Shown in pieces: positions 23,686 to 31,289 of a stretch of DNA of 35,329 nucleotides. How positions within the stretch are numbered: the stretch's first letter is position 1; each line of letters opens with the position of its first letter. Under the pieces are notes generated by a model that was not told the origin of the DNA, made no database searches, and saw only the letters and a program-made list of their open reading frames with translations. The translations under genes and the position numbers were made by a program. This DNA comes from Streptomyces sp. NRRL F-5727 (lineage in GTDB: Bacteria; Actinomycetota; Actinomycetes; Streptomycetales; Streptomycetaceae), in NCBI RefSeq assembly GCF_000719555.1, contig NZ_JOGX01000062.1, positions 1-35,329 on the forward strand, read 5' to 3'.

Positions 23686-23780
23686 GCCCGCCCCGGGAAG
23701 CCAGCCGCTTCCCGGGGCCGTGCCCCCCGGCGGCGCGACCGGTGATCCGGTCGCGTCCTTCACGTCCCGGGGGCCGCCCC

Positions 23781-24070
23781 GGATCCCGGCCGCCCCGGAT
23801 CCCTGTCGGCCGGGATCCCTGCCGACCGGGATCCCCGCTCTCCGGGGACACAGGCCCGGGGGACACACGTCCCCGGGACACAGGCCCGGGGGACACACGT
23901 CCCCGGGACACAGGCCCGGGGGATACACGTGCCCGGGGCCACGGTCTCCGGGGACACAGGCCCGGGGGATACACGTCCCCGGGCCACGTCCCCGGGCCAC
24001 GTCCCCGGGCCACGGTCCCCGGAGGCCCAGGCCCCCGGGACCCGGGACACAGGCCCCCGGGACACAGGCC
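23781..24070. repeat. Composite GC-rich tandem-repeat block, four unit lengths
   Basis: The 540-bp gap 23686-24225 is dominated by tandem repeats. GGATCC recurs at 23781, 23797, 23813 and 23829, a 16-bp unit in four diverging copies. Two identical 30-bp units follow at 23861-23890 and 23891-23920, with partial copies on both sides (23841-23860 and 23921-23970). Then come three identical 13-bp units ACGTCCCCGGGCC at 23973-24011, and two identical 15-bp units CCCGGGACACAGGCC at 24041-24070. The 15-bp unit is also half of the 30-bp unit. Many copies contain the palindrome CCCGGG. No convincing gene lies here; 24071-24225 has nothing else I can name. Confidence 0.9.
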
Positions 24071-24225
24071 CCCGGGCCCTGGGCCGCCGCCCCCCCGCTC
24101 TTCCCACCGGTCCACAGCCCCGCTCGTCCGGCGGCCCACAGCCCCGCTTCTCCTGCGGCCCGCCGCCCACGCCGCGAGGCGGCGCCCGCAGCGATCTCCC
24201 CGTGACGGATTCGGAGTCAGCACCC

Positions 24226-25452
24226 ATGCCAGAGACGACAGCCCACAGCCGCAGCGACGCGGCCGCCCCCCGCCCCCCTGCCGCCGCCCCCGCCGCTTCC
24301 ACCAACCGGGCCCATGTGGCCGCTCTGGACGGGCTGCGCGCCCTCGCGGTGCTCGCCGTGGTCTTCTACCACACCGGCCAGCTGCCGTTCGGCTGGATCG
24401 GCGTCCCCATGTTCTTCGCGCTCAGCGGCCACTTCATCACCCGCACCCTGCTCGCACACCCCGAGCTCAGCCGCGCCCGGCGAGCCAGGAACTTCTTCCG
24501 CAACCGACTGCTGCGCCTCGCCCCGCTGTACTTCGTGTTCATGGCGGGCATCACGGTCTACTCGCTCTCCGGCCACGGAGGCGAGGTGCTCTCCCGCGAC
24601 CTGCCGTACCTGTGGACCTGGACCTGGAACCTGTCCGCCCTCGTGCACGACTTCCAGCCCACCCCCCTCATGATGTACGCCCAGGTGTGGTCGCTGTGCG
24701 TGGAGGTCCAGCTCTACGTCATCTGGGCCCTGCTCGCCTTCCTCCTGCCGCGCCGCTGGTTCGTGCGCGCCTCCGTGGTGCTCGCCCTCGCCGGCCCGCT
24801 GCTGCGCTGCGCCGTGTGGCTGTTCGCGGACGTCACCGACTTCCCGATCAAGCCCCTGCAGGCGATGGTCGTCTACTGCAACCCCCTCTCCTACCTGGAC
24901 GTGTTCGCCGTCGGCGCGCTCACCGCCCTGCCCGAGGTACGCAGGCACCTCCGGCGCTACGCCCAGGCCGCGATCGCGCTGTTCGCCGCCGTCACCGTCG
25001 CCCTGCTCGCCCAGGGCTTCGCCGACGGCAAGGGCTTCCGAAGCGACCTGGGCTTCCCGGCCCTGCTCGCCACCGACTACGAGTGGGTGTGGAAGTACTC
25101 GGTCGCCGGATTCTTCTTCGGCGCCGTCCTCTACTTCGCGGGCGAGGAAGGGGCCCTCCAGCGCTTCCTCTCCTGGCGTCCGCTGGTGCGTGTGGGCGTG
25201 ATCTCGTACGGGATCTACCTGCTCCACGTCCCCATCGTCGGCCGCCTGTTCGAGATACACCATCCGACCGCGTCCGGCTGGAGCGCCGGCGACCTCGCGA
25301 CCGCGGCGACCGGCCTCGTGGCCGCGTACCTGCTCGCCGAGGTGAGCTACCGGTGGCTCGAGAAGCCGTTCCTGCTGCGCAAGAAGGGCGCCCTCGCCCA
25401 GCAACCCGCCCCCGCGGGCCCGGCCGGCACACCCCCGGCCACGGCCCTCTGA
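24226..25452 (+). CDS. Membrane acyltransferase, acyltransferase-3 (OafA/YrhL) family
   Basis: This 408-aa polytopic protein starts with a short Ala/Pro-rich cytoplasmic tail, then LDGLRALAVLAVVFYHTG (34-51) carrying the conserved His49, FFALSGHFIT, and about ten hydrophobic segments ending in YRWLEKPF. Family members such as chromomycin CmmA and midecamycin MdmB transfer acyl groups to sugar hydroxyls of antibiotics. An O-acylated sugar is therefore likely in the product. ATG at 24226 follows GGAG by 9 nt; GTG at 24202 lacks a ribosome site. It lies just after the repeat block and ends in a strong hairpin. Confidence 0.87.
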   Translation: MPETTAHSRSDAAAPRPPAAAPAASTNRAHVAALDGLRALAVLAVVFYHTGQLPFGWIGVPMFFALSGHFITRTLLAHPELSRARRARNFFRNRLLRLAPLYFVFMAGITVYSLSGHGGEVLSRDLPYLWTWTWNLSALVHDFQPTPLMMYAQVWSLCVEVQLYVIWALLAFLLPRRWFVRASVVLALAGPLLRCAVWLFADVTDFPIKPLQAMVVYCNPLSYLDVFAVGALTALPEVRRHLRRYAQAAIALFAAVTVALLAQGFADGKGFRSDLGFPALLATDYEWVWKYSVAGFFFGAVLYFAGEEGALQRFLSWRPLVRVGVISYGIYLLHVPIVGRLFEIHHPTASGWSAGDLATAATGLVAAYLLAEVSYRWLEKPFLLRKKGALAQQPAPAGPAGTPPATAL

Positions 25453-25481
25453 CACCTCCGCTCAGAGCAGACCGGAACGCA

Positions 25482-25518
25482 GGGCGCCGCGGACTCCGCC
25501 ACGGAGTGCGCGGCGCCC
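25482..25518 (+). terminator. Long hairpin after the acyltransferase gene
   Basis: Arms 25482-25498 and 25502-25518 form a 17-bp stem with one mismatch and a 3-nt loop, 29 bp after the acyltransferase stop. It separates that gene from the ABC-F transcription unit. Confidence 0.85.
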
Positions 25519-25571
25519 CCGTCGTGCCGGCCGGGAAACCGATGGCGCTGTCGCCGGAGCACGGGCTACCG

Positions 25572-25600
25572 TTGTCCCATGGGCATCCGCTTCCTGTAAT
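25572..25600 (+). promoter_or_regulatory. Probable promoter of the ABC-F gene, with structured leader
   Basis: TTGTCC (25572-25577) and TGTAAT (25595-25600) are separated by exactly 17 bp, a good sigma-70-like pair. The start would be near 25607. The leader then contains a perfect 7-bp stem (25611-25617 with 25624-25630, 6-nt loop) and a 6-bp ACCGGT stem (25644-25649 with 25658-25663) before the ribosome site at 25686. A six-codon frame reading MGIRFL then TAA lies at 25579-25599, inside the promoter. Confidence 0.5.
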
Positions 25601-25669
25601 TCCCGGGCCGGACGGCGATTCAGCGCCGTCGGCAAGCACCCCCACCGGTCCCCGCCGACCGGTTCCCTC

Positions 25670-27358
25670 GTGCTACCGAGAATTCAGGAGAATCCCATTA
25701 CTCTGCGCACCTTCCACCCGTCCACGCACGGGCAGCTCGCCCTGCGCGACATCACCAAGTGCTATGGCGACCACGTCGTCCTCGACGGCGTGTCCTTCAC
25801 GATCCGCCCCGGCGAGAAGATCGGGGTTGTCGGCGACAACGGGTCGGGAAAGTCCACCCTGCTGCGCCTGATCGCCGGGGTCGAACAGCCCGACAACGGC
25901 GAACTGACCGTCATCGCACCCGGCGGTACCGCCTACCTGGCCCAGACCCTGGACCTGGCCGCCGGAGCGACCGTCGGCGACGCCATCGACCACGCGCTGG
26001 CCGACCTGCGCGCACTCCAGTCCGAACTGGCCGCGGCGGAGGCCGCTCTGGCCACCGCCACCCCCGCCGAGGTCGCCGCCTACGGCGACCTGCAGGCCGA
26101 GTTCGAGGCCCGCGGAGGGTACGAGACCGAGCTGCGCGTCGCCATCGCCCTGGAGGCGCTCGGGCTTCCCCACCTCGACCGCGACCGGCCCGTCGCCGAA
26201 CTGTCCGGCGGCGAACGAGCCCGACTGGCCCTCGCCGCGACGCTCGCGGCGGCTCCGGAGCTGCTGCTCCTCGACGAGCCGACCAACGACCTGGACGACC
26301 GGGCCGTGGCCTGGCTGGAGGAGCGACTGCGACGGCACTGGGGCACCGTCGTGATCGTCACGCACGACCGGCTGTTCCTCCAGAACGTCACCCAGACCGT
26401 CCTCGAGGTCGACGACGCCACCCGCACCGTGCACCGCTACGGCAACGGCTACGCCGGATACCTGGCGGCGAAGGCGGCGGCCCGGGCCCGCTGGGAGCAG
26501 GAATACGAGACCTGGAAGGCGGAGCTCGGCCGACAGCACCACCTCGCGCACACGGCGGCCGCCCAGCTCGCCACCATCGGCAAGCGGGTCGCGCACAGCA
26601 ACGGCGGCGCCGGCGCCTCCCGGCCCCGGGCCACGGCCACCGGCACCTCCCACAAGGTCCGCAACGCCAACGAGCGCCTGCGCAGGCTCCACGCGGCCCC
26701 CGTGCCCCGCCCACCGGACCCCCTCCACTTCGCCCCGGCCGTACGCACCGGTGCCGCCACGGACGAAGCGGGCCCGCTCCTCGCTCTCCACGACATCCGG
26801 CTCGACCACCGCCTGCACCTGGACCGGCTGGAGCTCGCCGCCGGCGAACGCCTGCTGATCACCGGCCCGAACGGCGCGGGCAAGTCGACCCTGCTGAGGA
26901 TCATGGCCGGAGAACTCCGGCCCGACCACGGGCGTGTCCTGCGCCGCGGGGCCGTGGGCCACCTGCGGCAGGACGAGCCGCCCGCGGCGGCCGGCCAGAC
27001 CCTCCTGCAGGCCTTCGCGACGGGCCGGCCCGAGCCGGCCGAGGAGTACCGGGAGGAGCTCCTCTCGCTCGGCCTGTTCCGCCCCGAGACGCTCGGCACA
27101 CCGGTCGGCGCCCTGTCGACGGGCCAGCGCCGGCGACTCCAGCTGGCCCGGCTGGTGGTCCGGCCGACGGATCTGCTGCTCCTGGACGAGCCGACGAACC
27201 ACCTGTCGCCGCTCCTGGTCGAGGAGATCGAGACCGCCCTCGCCGCCTACCCGGGAACCACCGTCGTCGTCAGCCACGACCGCCGTCTGCGCCGGTCCTT
27301 CGACGGCCGGCGGCTCGAACTGCGCGCGGGACGGGTCGCCGCACCGCGGACCGCCTGA
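25670..27358 (+). CDS. ABC-F ribosomal protection protein (antibiotic resistance type)
   Basis: This protein of up to 562 aa has two ATPase domains and no membrane segments. Domain 1 has Walker A GDNGSGKST (55-63), signature LSGGE (178-182) and Walker B LLLLDEPTN. A charged linker spans about 262-350. Domain 2 has GPNGAGKST (399-407), LSTGQ (482-486) and LLLLDEPTN. OleB, TlrC, SrmB and LmrC have this form; such proteins enter the ribosomal E site and dislodge bound antibiotic. The start is odd: GTG 25670 has no ribosome site, while AGGAG (25686-25690) lies 6 nt before an in-frame ATT at 25697. The gene stands alone between two terminators. Confidence 0.9.
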   Translation: MLPRIQENPITLRTFHPSTHGQLALRDITKCYGDHVVLDGVSFTIRPGEKIGVVGDNGSGKSTLLRLIAGVEQPDNGELTVIAPGGTAYLAQTLDLAAGATVGDAIDHALADLRALQSELAAAEAALATATPAEVAAYGDLQAEFEARGGYETELRVAIALEALGLPHLDRDRPVAELSGGERARLALAATLAAAPELLLLDEPTNDLDDRAVAWLEERLRRHWGTVVIVTHDRLFLQNVTQTVLEVDDATRTVHRYGNGYAGYLAAKAAARARWEQEYETWKAELGRQHHLAHTAAAQLATIGKRVAHSNGGAGASRPRATATGTSHKVRNANERLRRLHAAPVPRPPDPLHFAPAVRTGAATDEAGPLLALHDIRLDHRLHLDRLELAAGERLLITGPNGAGKSTLLRIMAGELRPDHGRVLRRGAVGHLRQDEPPAAAGQTLLQAFATGRPEPAEEYREELLSLGLFRPETLGTPVGALSTGQRRRLQLARLVVRPTDLLLLDEPTNHLSPLLVEEIETALAAYPGTTVVVSHDRRLRRSFDGRRLELRAGRVAAPRTA

Positions 27359-27363
27359 ACCAC

Positions 27364-27395
27364 GCCGGCATCGCACCGTCCGGTGCGATGCCGGC
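27364..27395 (+). terminator. Perfect 15-bp inverted repeat after ABC-F
   Basis: Arms 27364-27378 and 27381-27395 are fully complementary and begin 6 bp after the ABC-F stop. The centre is only 2 nt, so in RNA the innermost pairs would open into a loop of 6-8 nt. Confidence 0.88.
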
Positions 27396-27413
27396 GCCGG
27401 CGACCGTCCCGGC

Positions 27414-27442
27414 TTCGACCCGAGCTCGAGGCGGGCTCCGGG
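27414..27442 (+). promoter_or_regulatory. SARP-type triple repeat before the MDR-MFS-glycosyltransferase operon
   Basis: TTCGACC (27414), CTCGAGG (27425) and CTCCGGG (27436) lie at an exact 11-bp pitch. CAGTCT (27452-27457) begins 9 bp after the third repeat, the same distance at which CAGTGT lies in the 11468-11496 site. The first gene of the operon starts at 27533. Confidence 0.55.
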
Positions 27443-27532
27443 CCCGGCCCCCAGTCTGAATCCGGCCGAACCGACCGGAACCACGGAGCGGGAGGCATCC
27501 CCACGCCACCGGGCACGTGAGAAAGAGGTCCC

Positions 27533-28510
27533 ATGCGCATCGTCCGCTATCACCGCTACGGCCCGCCCGAGGTGCTGCAGGTAGACGAGATGGACAAGCC
27601 CCAGCCCGGTCCCGGCATGGTGCGGCTGCGCACCGAGGCGATCGGCATCAACTTCGCCGCCCTGCAGGAGCGGGCGGGCATCTTCTACCACCACACCGCC
27701 GAGCCGCCGGCCTCACCGGGAGGGGACGTCGTCGGCTTCGTCGACGCCCTCGGCCCCGGCGTCACCGGCGTGCGGATCGGCGCCCGCGTGGCCAGCATCA
27801 TCTTCAAGGACTCGATGGCCGACTACGTCATCGCCCGAGCCCGGGACCTGATCCCCGTCCCCGCCGAGATGGACGCCGGACAGGCCACCATGCTCTCCTC
27901 ACCCGGACAGGTCGGCCTCGAAGTGATCAAGGCCGCCCGCCTCGAGCCCGGCGAGACCGTGCTCGTCCACGCCGCCGCCGGCGCCATCGGTCACCTGGTG
28001 GTGCAGATGGCCAAGGAGTTCGGCGCGGGCACCGTCATCGCCGCCGCGGCCTCCGAGGCGAAACTTGCCTTCGCCAGGGACCTGGGCGCGGACCTGGGCG
28101 TCGACTACACCAGGCCCGACTGGGCCGACACGGTCCGGGAACTCACCGGCGGCCGCGGCGTCGACGTCGTCCTGGACAGCGTCGGCGCGGACGTCACGGC
28201 ACAGAGCATCGCCCTGCTCAAGCCGTACGGCCGCCTCGTCTTCTACGGCTCGGCGGCCGGCGGCAAGGAACTGCCGACGATCTCCATGGAGGACATCGCC
28301 GGCGTCCGCTACGTCACGCACTTCACCATGGCCGCCATCGACGGCGACGTGGAGGCCATCGAGGAAGGCGCGCGCCTGGTCAGCGAGCTGATCCTCTCCG
28401 GCAGGGTCCGGGCCGTCGTGCACACCGAACTGCCGCTGACCGAGGCCGCCAAGGCACACCGGATCATGGAGGAACGCACCCAGATCGGACGCGTCGTCCT
28501 CCTGCCCTGA
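27533..28510 (+). CDS. Zinc-independent medium-chain reductase, quinone oxidoreductase-like
   Basis: This 325-aa MDR protein resembles zeta-crystallin/quinone oxidoreductases. It has an N-terminal GroES-like domain (GPPEVLQVDEM at 10-20, EAIGINFAALQERAG at 35-49) and a Rossmann domain with VHAAAGAIGHLVVQMAK (145-161). The zinc-ligand cysteines of alcohol dehydrogenases are absent. It may reduce a quinone or enone of the aglycone using NADPH, or act in redox protection. ATG at 27533 follows AGAGG. It opens a four-gene plus-strand group (MDR, exporter, glycosyltransferase, methyltransferase), although a hairpin after it may reduce read-through. Confidence 0.87.
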   Translation: MRIVRYHRYGPPEVLQVDEMDKPQPGPGMVRLRTEAIGINFAALQERAGIFYHHTAEPPASPGGDVVGFVDALGPGVTGVRIGARVASIIFKDSMADYVIARARDLIPVPAEMDAGQATMLSSPGQVGLEVIKAARLEPGETVLVHAAAGAIGHLVVQMAKEFGAGTVIAAAASEAKLAFARDLGADLGVDYTRPDWADTVRELTGGRGVDVVLDSVGADVTAQSIALLKPYGRLVFYGSAAGGKELPTISMEDIAGVRYVTHFTMAAIDGDVEAIEEGARLVSELILSGRVRAVVHTELPLTEAAKAHRIMEERTQIGRVVLLP

Positions 28511-28514
28511 GACG

Positions 28515-28561
28515 GCGGCGGCCCGCTCCCGCACGCCCCCCGGCGGACAGCGGGCCGCCGC
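28515..28561 (+). terminator. Hairpin between MDR and exporter genes
   Basis: Perfect 13-bp arms 28515-28527 and 28549-28561 enclose a 21-nt loop, just after the MDR stop. It may terminate or attenuate transcription into the exporter gene, 53 bp further on. Confidence 0.6.
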
Positions 28562-28613
28562 GGCTTCACCCCCTCCCGCCCCGGCCCTCTCCCCAGCGCA
28601 AGGAAGCCCGTCC

Positions 28614-30029
28614 ATGACGACCTCCACGAGCCAGACCACCCTCCCGGAGGCGAGCGACCGCATCGATCCGGCCCTGCGCAGACTCGGCATCGTCCTGATC
28701 CTCGGCACGATCGTCGCCGTCCTCGACGCCACCATCGTCAGCGTCGCCGTCGACGCCATCCAGCAGGACTTCGGCAGCCCCCTGTCCACCATCCAGTGGA
28801 TCAGCACCGGCTACCTGCTGGCCTTCGCGCTGGTGGTGCCGCTCAGCGGCTGGGCCACCGAGCGGTTCGGCGCCAAACAGGTGTGGATGGCCTCCGTCGG
28901 CTGCTTCGTGCTCAGCTCCGCACTGTGCGGCCTGGCCTGGTCGGTCTGGTCGCTGATCGCCTTCCGCGTGCTGCAGGGACTCGGCGGCGGCCTGATCCAG
29001 CCCATCGGACAGTCCCTGATCGCGCAGGCGGCGGGCCCTCAGCGGCTCGGCCGGGTGATGAGCATGCTCGTCATCCCGCTCACCTTCGCCCCCGTCCTCG
29101 GCCCCGTCCTCGGCGGCCTCGTCCTCGGCCACCTCAGCTGGCCCTGGATCTTCTACATCAACGTCCCCATCGGCGTGATCACCCTCGTGCTCGCCGCGAA
29201 GGTGCTGCCCGCCACCCGCCCGCAGGAAGGCCACAAGCTCGACCTGACCGGCCTCGTGCTGGCCTGCCCGAGCGTCGCGGCCCTGATGTACGGCTTCTCC
29301 GAAGCGGCGGGGGACTCCTCGCCCACCTCGGCCCGGGTCGTCCTGCCCGTCGTCCTCGGAGCCGGCCTCCTCGTCGCGTACGTCGTCCACGCCCTGCGCT
29401 ACACCGGCCAGCCCGTGCTGGACCTGAGACTGTTCAGGAACCGCGGCTTCGCCGTCTCCGTGTCGACCTCGTTCCTGCTCGGCGCGGCGCTGTTCAGCTC
29501 CATGTTCATGCTGCCGCTCTACTACCAGCAGGTACGCGAACAGGACGCCCTGCACGCCGGCCTGCTGCTCATCCCGCAGGACCTCGGCGTCGCCCTGTCC
29601 ATGATGTTCGCCGGCCGGCTCGCCGACCGCATGAACGGCCCGCGCCCCATCGTCCTCGCCGGCATCGTGCTCGCCCTCGTCGGCACCCTGCCCTACACCC
29701 AGGTCGGCGACCGGCCCGACGAAGCCCTCCTCGCCCTCGGCCTGTTCGTCCGCGGGGTCGGCATCGGCGCCACCATGACACCCGCCATGGCGGCGATGTT
29801 CAAGAGCGTCACACCCCAGGAGATCCCCCGCGCGGCGGGACTGTCCAACGTGCTGCACCGCATCGGCGGTTCGGTGGGCACCGCCGTGCTCGTCGTCGTC
29901 CTCCAGCACCAGCTGGCCTCCCAGTCGGCCGCCCCCGCCTTCGGCACGTCCTTCTGGTGGGCGTTCGGCATCAGCGCGGTGACCGTCCTGCCCGCACTGC
30001 TGCTGCCGGGCCGGCACCCGCGCCCCTGA
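28614..30029 (+). CDS. MFS multidrug exporter, DHA2 family (second copy)
   Basis: This 471-aa protein with a 14-helix DHA2 pattern is closely related to the exporter at 8331; both share VLILG, TGYLLA, GLAWS, SLIAFR and LQG.GGGL.QP. Motif C appears as APVLGPVLGG. ATG at 28614 follows AAGGA by 8 nt. Unlike its paralog it has no adjacent repressor and lies with the glycosyltransferase, so it is probably expressed with biosynthesis. It may export the mature glycoside while the TetR-controlled copy handles induction by accumulated product; this division is inferred. Confidence 0.9.
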   Translation: MTTSTSQTTLPEASDRIDPALRRLGIVLILGTIVAVLDATIVSVAVDAIQQDFGSPLSTIQWISTGYLLAFALVVPLSGWATERFGAKQVWMASVGCFVLSSALCGLAWSVWSLIAFRVLQGLGGGLIQPIGQSLIAQAAGPQRLGRVMSMLVIPLTFAPVLGPVLGGLVLGHLSWPWIFYINVPIGVITLVLAAKVLPATRPQEGHKLDLTGLVLACPSVAALMYGFSEAAGDSSPTSARVVLPVVLGAGLLVAYVVHALRYTGQPVLDLRLFRNRGFAVSVSTSFLLGAALFSSMFMLPLYYQQVREQDALHAGLLLIPQDLGVALSMMFAGRLADRMNGPRPIVLAGIVLALVGTLPYTQVGDRPDEALLALGLFVRGVGIGATMTPAMAAMFKSVTPQEIPRAAGLSNVLHRIGGSVGTAVLVVVLQHQLASQSAAPAFGTSFWWAFGISAVTVLPALLLPGRHPRP

Positions 30030-30072
30030 CCCGCCCCCGTCCCACGACCTCACCCTCAGGCAGGTGCCCCTC

Positions 30073-31275
30073 GTGCGCGTCCTCTTCGTGGCCCACGGCC
30101 CCGCCCACGTCCCCTGGACCGTTCCGCTCGCCTGGGCCGCCCAGCTCGCCGGCCACGACGTACGGGTCGCCGCCCGGCCGCAGTCCGTCGCCCAGGTGCT
30201 CGCCGCCGGCCTGATCGCGGTACCGATCGGCACCGCGGCCGCCGGCGACGCCTTCATCAGGCGCGCGACCCCCGACTCGGGCGAACGGCCCGCGCGGATC
30301 CCCCCGGACTGGCCCAGCGGACCGCTCGGCTGGAGCGAGGAGCGCCGACTGCGCTGGAGCGACCAGGTGCTCGGCCTGGCCGACTCGCTCGCCGACGACC
30401 TGGTGGCGTTCGCCCGGCACTGGCGGCCGGACCTCGTCGTCCACGACGTCGGAGCGGTCGTCGGGCTGATCGCCGCGGCCGCCGTGGGCGTACCCGCCGC
30501 GGCACACAACTGGTGCCAGCCGATCGGCCTGTACTTCCTGCACGAGGACGAGGTGCCCCCCGCCTACGTACGGCTCTTCGAACGGTTCGGCGCCCAGCCC
30601 AGGATCGGCACCGACATCTGGATCGACTGCACACCCCCCGCCCTGCGCACCGAGCACCCGGTACCGCGTATCCCCATGCGCTACGTCCCCTACAACGGCC
30701 CCGGCGAACTGCCGGACTGGCTGCGCAGGGAACCGGCACGGCGCCGGATCTGCGTCACCGGCGGGATCACGACCTCCACCATCGACGACCTCGGCCGCCG
30801 GCTCCTCGAAGAGGCCGAGCAGACCGACGCGGAGTTCGTCCTCGCCGTGAACCGGCCCGAGGCGTTCGACGGGGCGAAGCTGCCCGGCAACGTCACCCTC
30901 ACCGGCCGGGTCCCCCTCACCGCCCTGCTCGCCACCTGCCACGCCCTCGTCCAGCACGGCGGCGCCGGCTCCACCATGACCGCACTCGCCCACGGCGTCC
31001 CCCAGATCGTCGTCCCCGACGGCACCGACACCCCTTCGAGCCTCTACGGAGTCCAGATCGAGCAGGCCGGCGCCGGCATCCACCTGCGCCCCGAAGACCG
31101 CCACCCCGGCGCGCTGACCACCGCCCTCGCCCGGCTGCTCGACCACGACACGTACGCCCGGCGGGCCAGGGCCGTCCGCGACGAGATCGCCGCCATGCCG
31201 AGCCCGGCGGAGGTCATGGCACAGCTCGAAGCCCACGCCCGCAACCCGCGCCCCACCGCCCCCGCCCACCCCTGA
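30073..31275 (+). CDS. GT-B glycosyltransferase for the aglycone (GT1-like)
   Basis: This protein of about 400 aa has the two-domain GT-B layout of antibiotic glycosyltransferases. The N-terminal acceptor domain opens MRVLFVAHGPAHVPWTVPLA. The donor domain has HGGAGSTMTALAHGVPQIVV (295-314), the nucleotide-sugar motif. The usual DQ..NA stretch after it reads DGTDTPSSLYG. It is the only glycosyltransferase in the window and should attach the dTDP-2,6-dideoxyhexose made by the left-hand genes. GTG 30073 is preferred (AGGCAGG about 9 nt upstream, family-like start); GTG 30064 would add three residues. It lies 43 bp after the exporter and 14 bp before the methyltransferase. Confidence 0.9.
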   Translation: MRVLFVAHGPAHVPWTVPLAWAAQLAGHDVRVAARPQSVAQVLAAGLIAVPIGTAAAGDAFIRRATPDSGERPARIPPDWPSGPLGWSEERRLRWSDQVLGLADSLADDLVAFARHWRPDLVVHDVGAVVGLIAAAAVGVPAAAHNWCQPIGLYFLHEDEVPPAYVRLFERFGAQPRIGTDIWIDCTPPALRTEHPVPRIPMRYVPYNGPGELPDWLRREPARRRICVTGGITTSTIDDLGRRLLEEAEQTDAEFVLAVNRPEAFDGAKLPGNVTLTGRVPLTALLATCHALVQHGGAGSTMTALAHGVPQIVVPDGTDTPSSLYGVQIEQAGAGIHLRPEDRHPGALTTALARLLDHDTYARRARAVRDEIAAMPSPAEVMAQLEAHARNPRPTAPAHP

Positions 31276-31289
31276 GAGGCAGCCACACC

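Noticed and set aside
23861..23970. CRISPR-like array
   Set aside because: The repeats are directly tandem with no unique spacers, and no cas genes are present.
23760..24205. Collagen-like frames with repeated PGDVCPPGLC-type decapeptides in several frames across the repeat block
   Set aside because: The repeat units of 30 and 15 bp are multiples of three, so many frames stay open automatically; there is no ribosome site and no conserved sequence beyond the DNA repeat.
25579..25599. MGIRFL mini-frame as a drug-sensing leader peptide of the ABC-F gene
   Set aside because: It has no ribosome site and lies between a good -35 and -10, so it would not be transcribed from the most likely promoter. 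Kept only as an alternative in the ABC-F leader finding.
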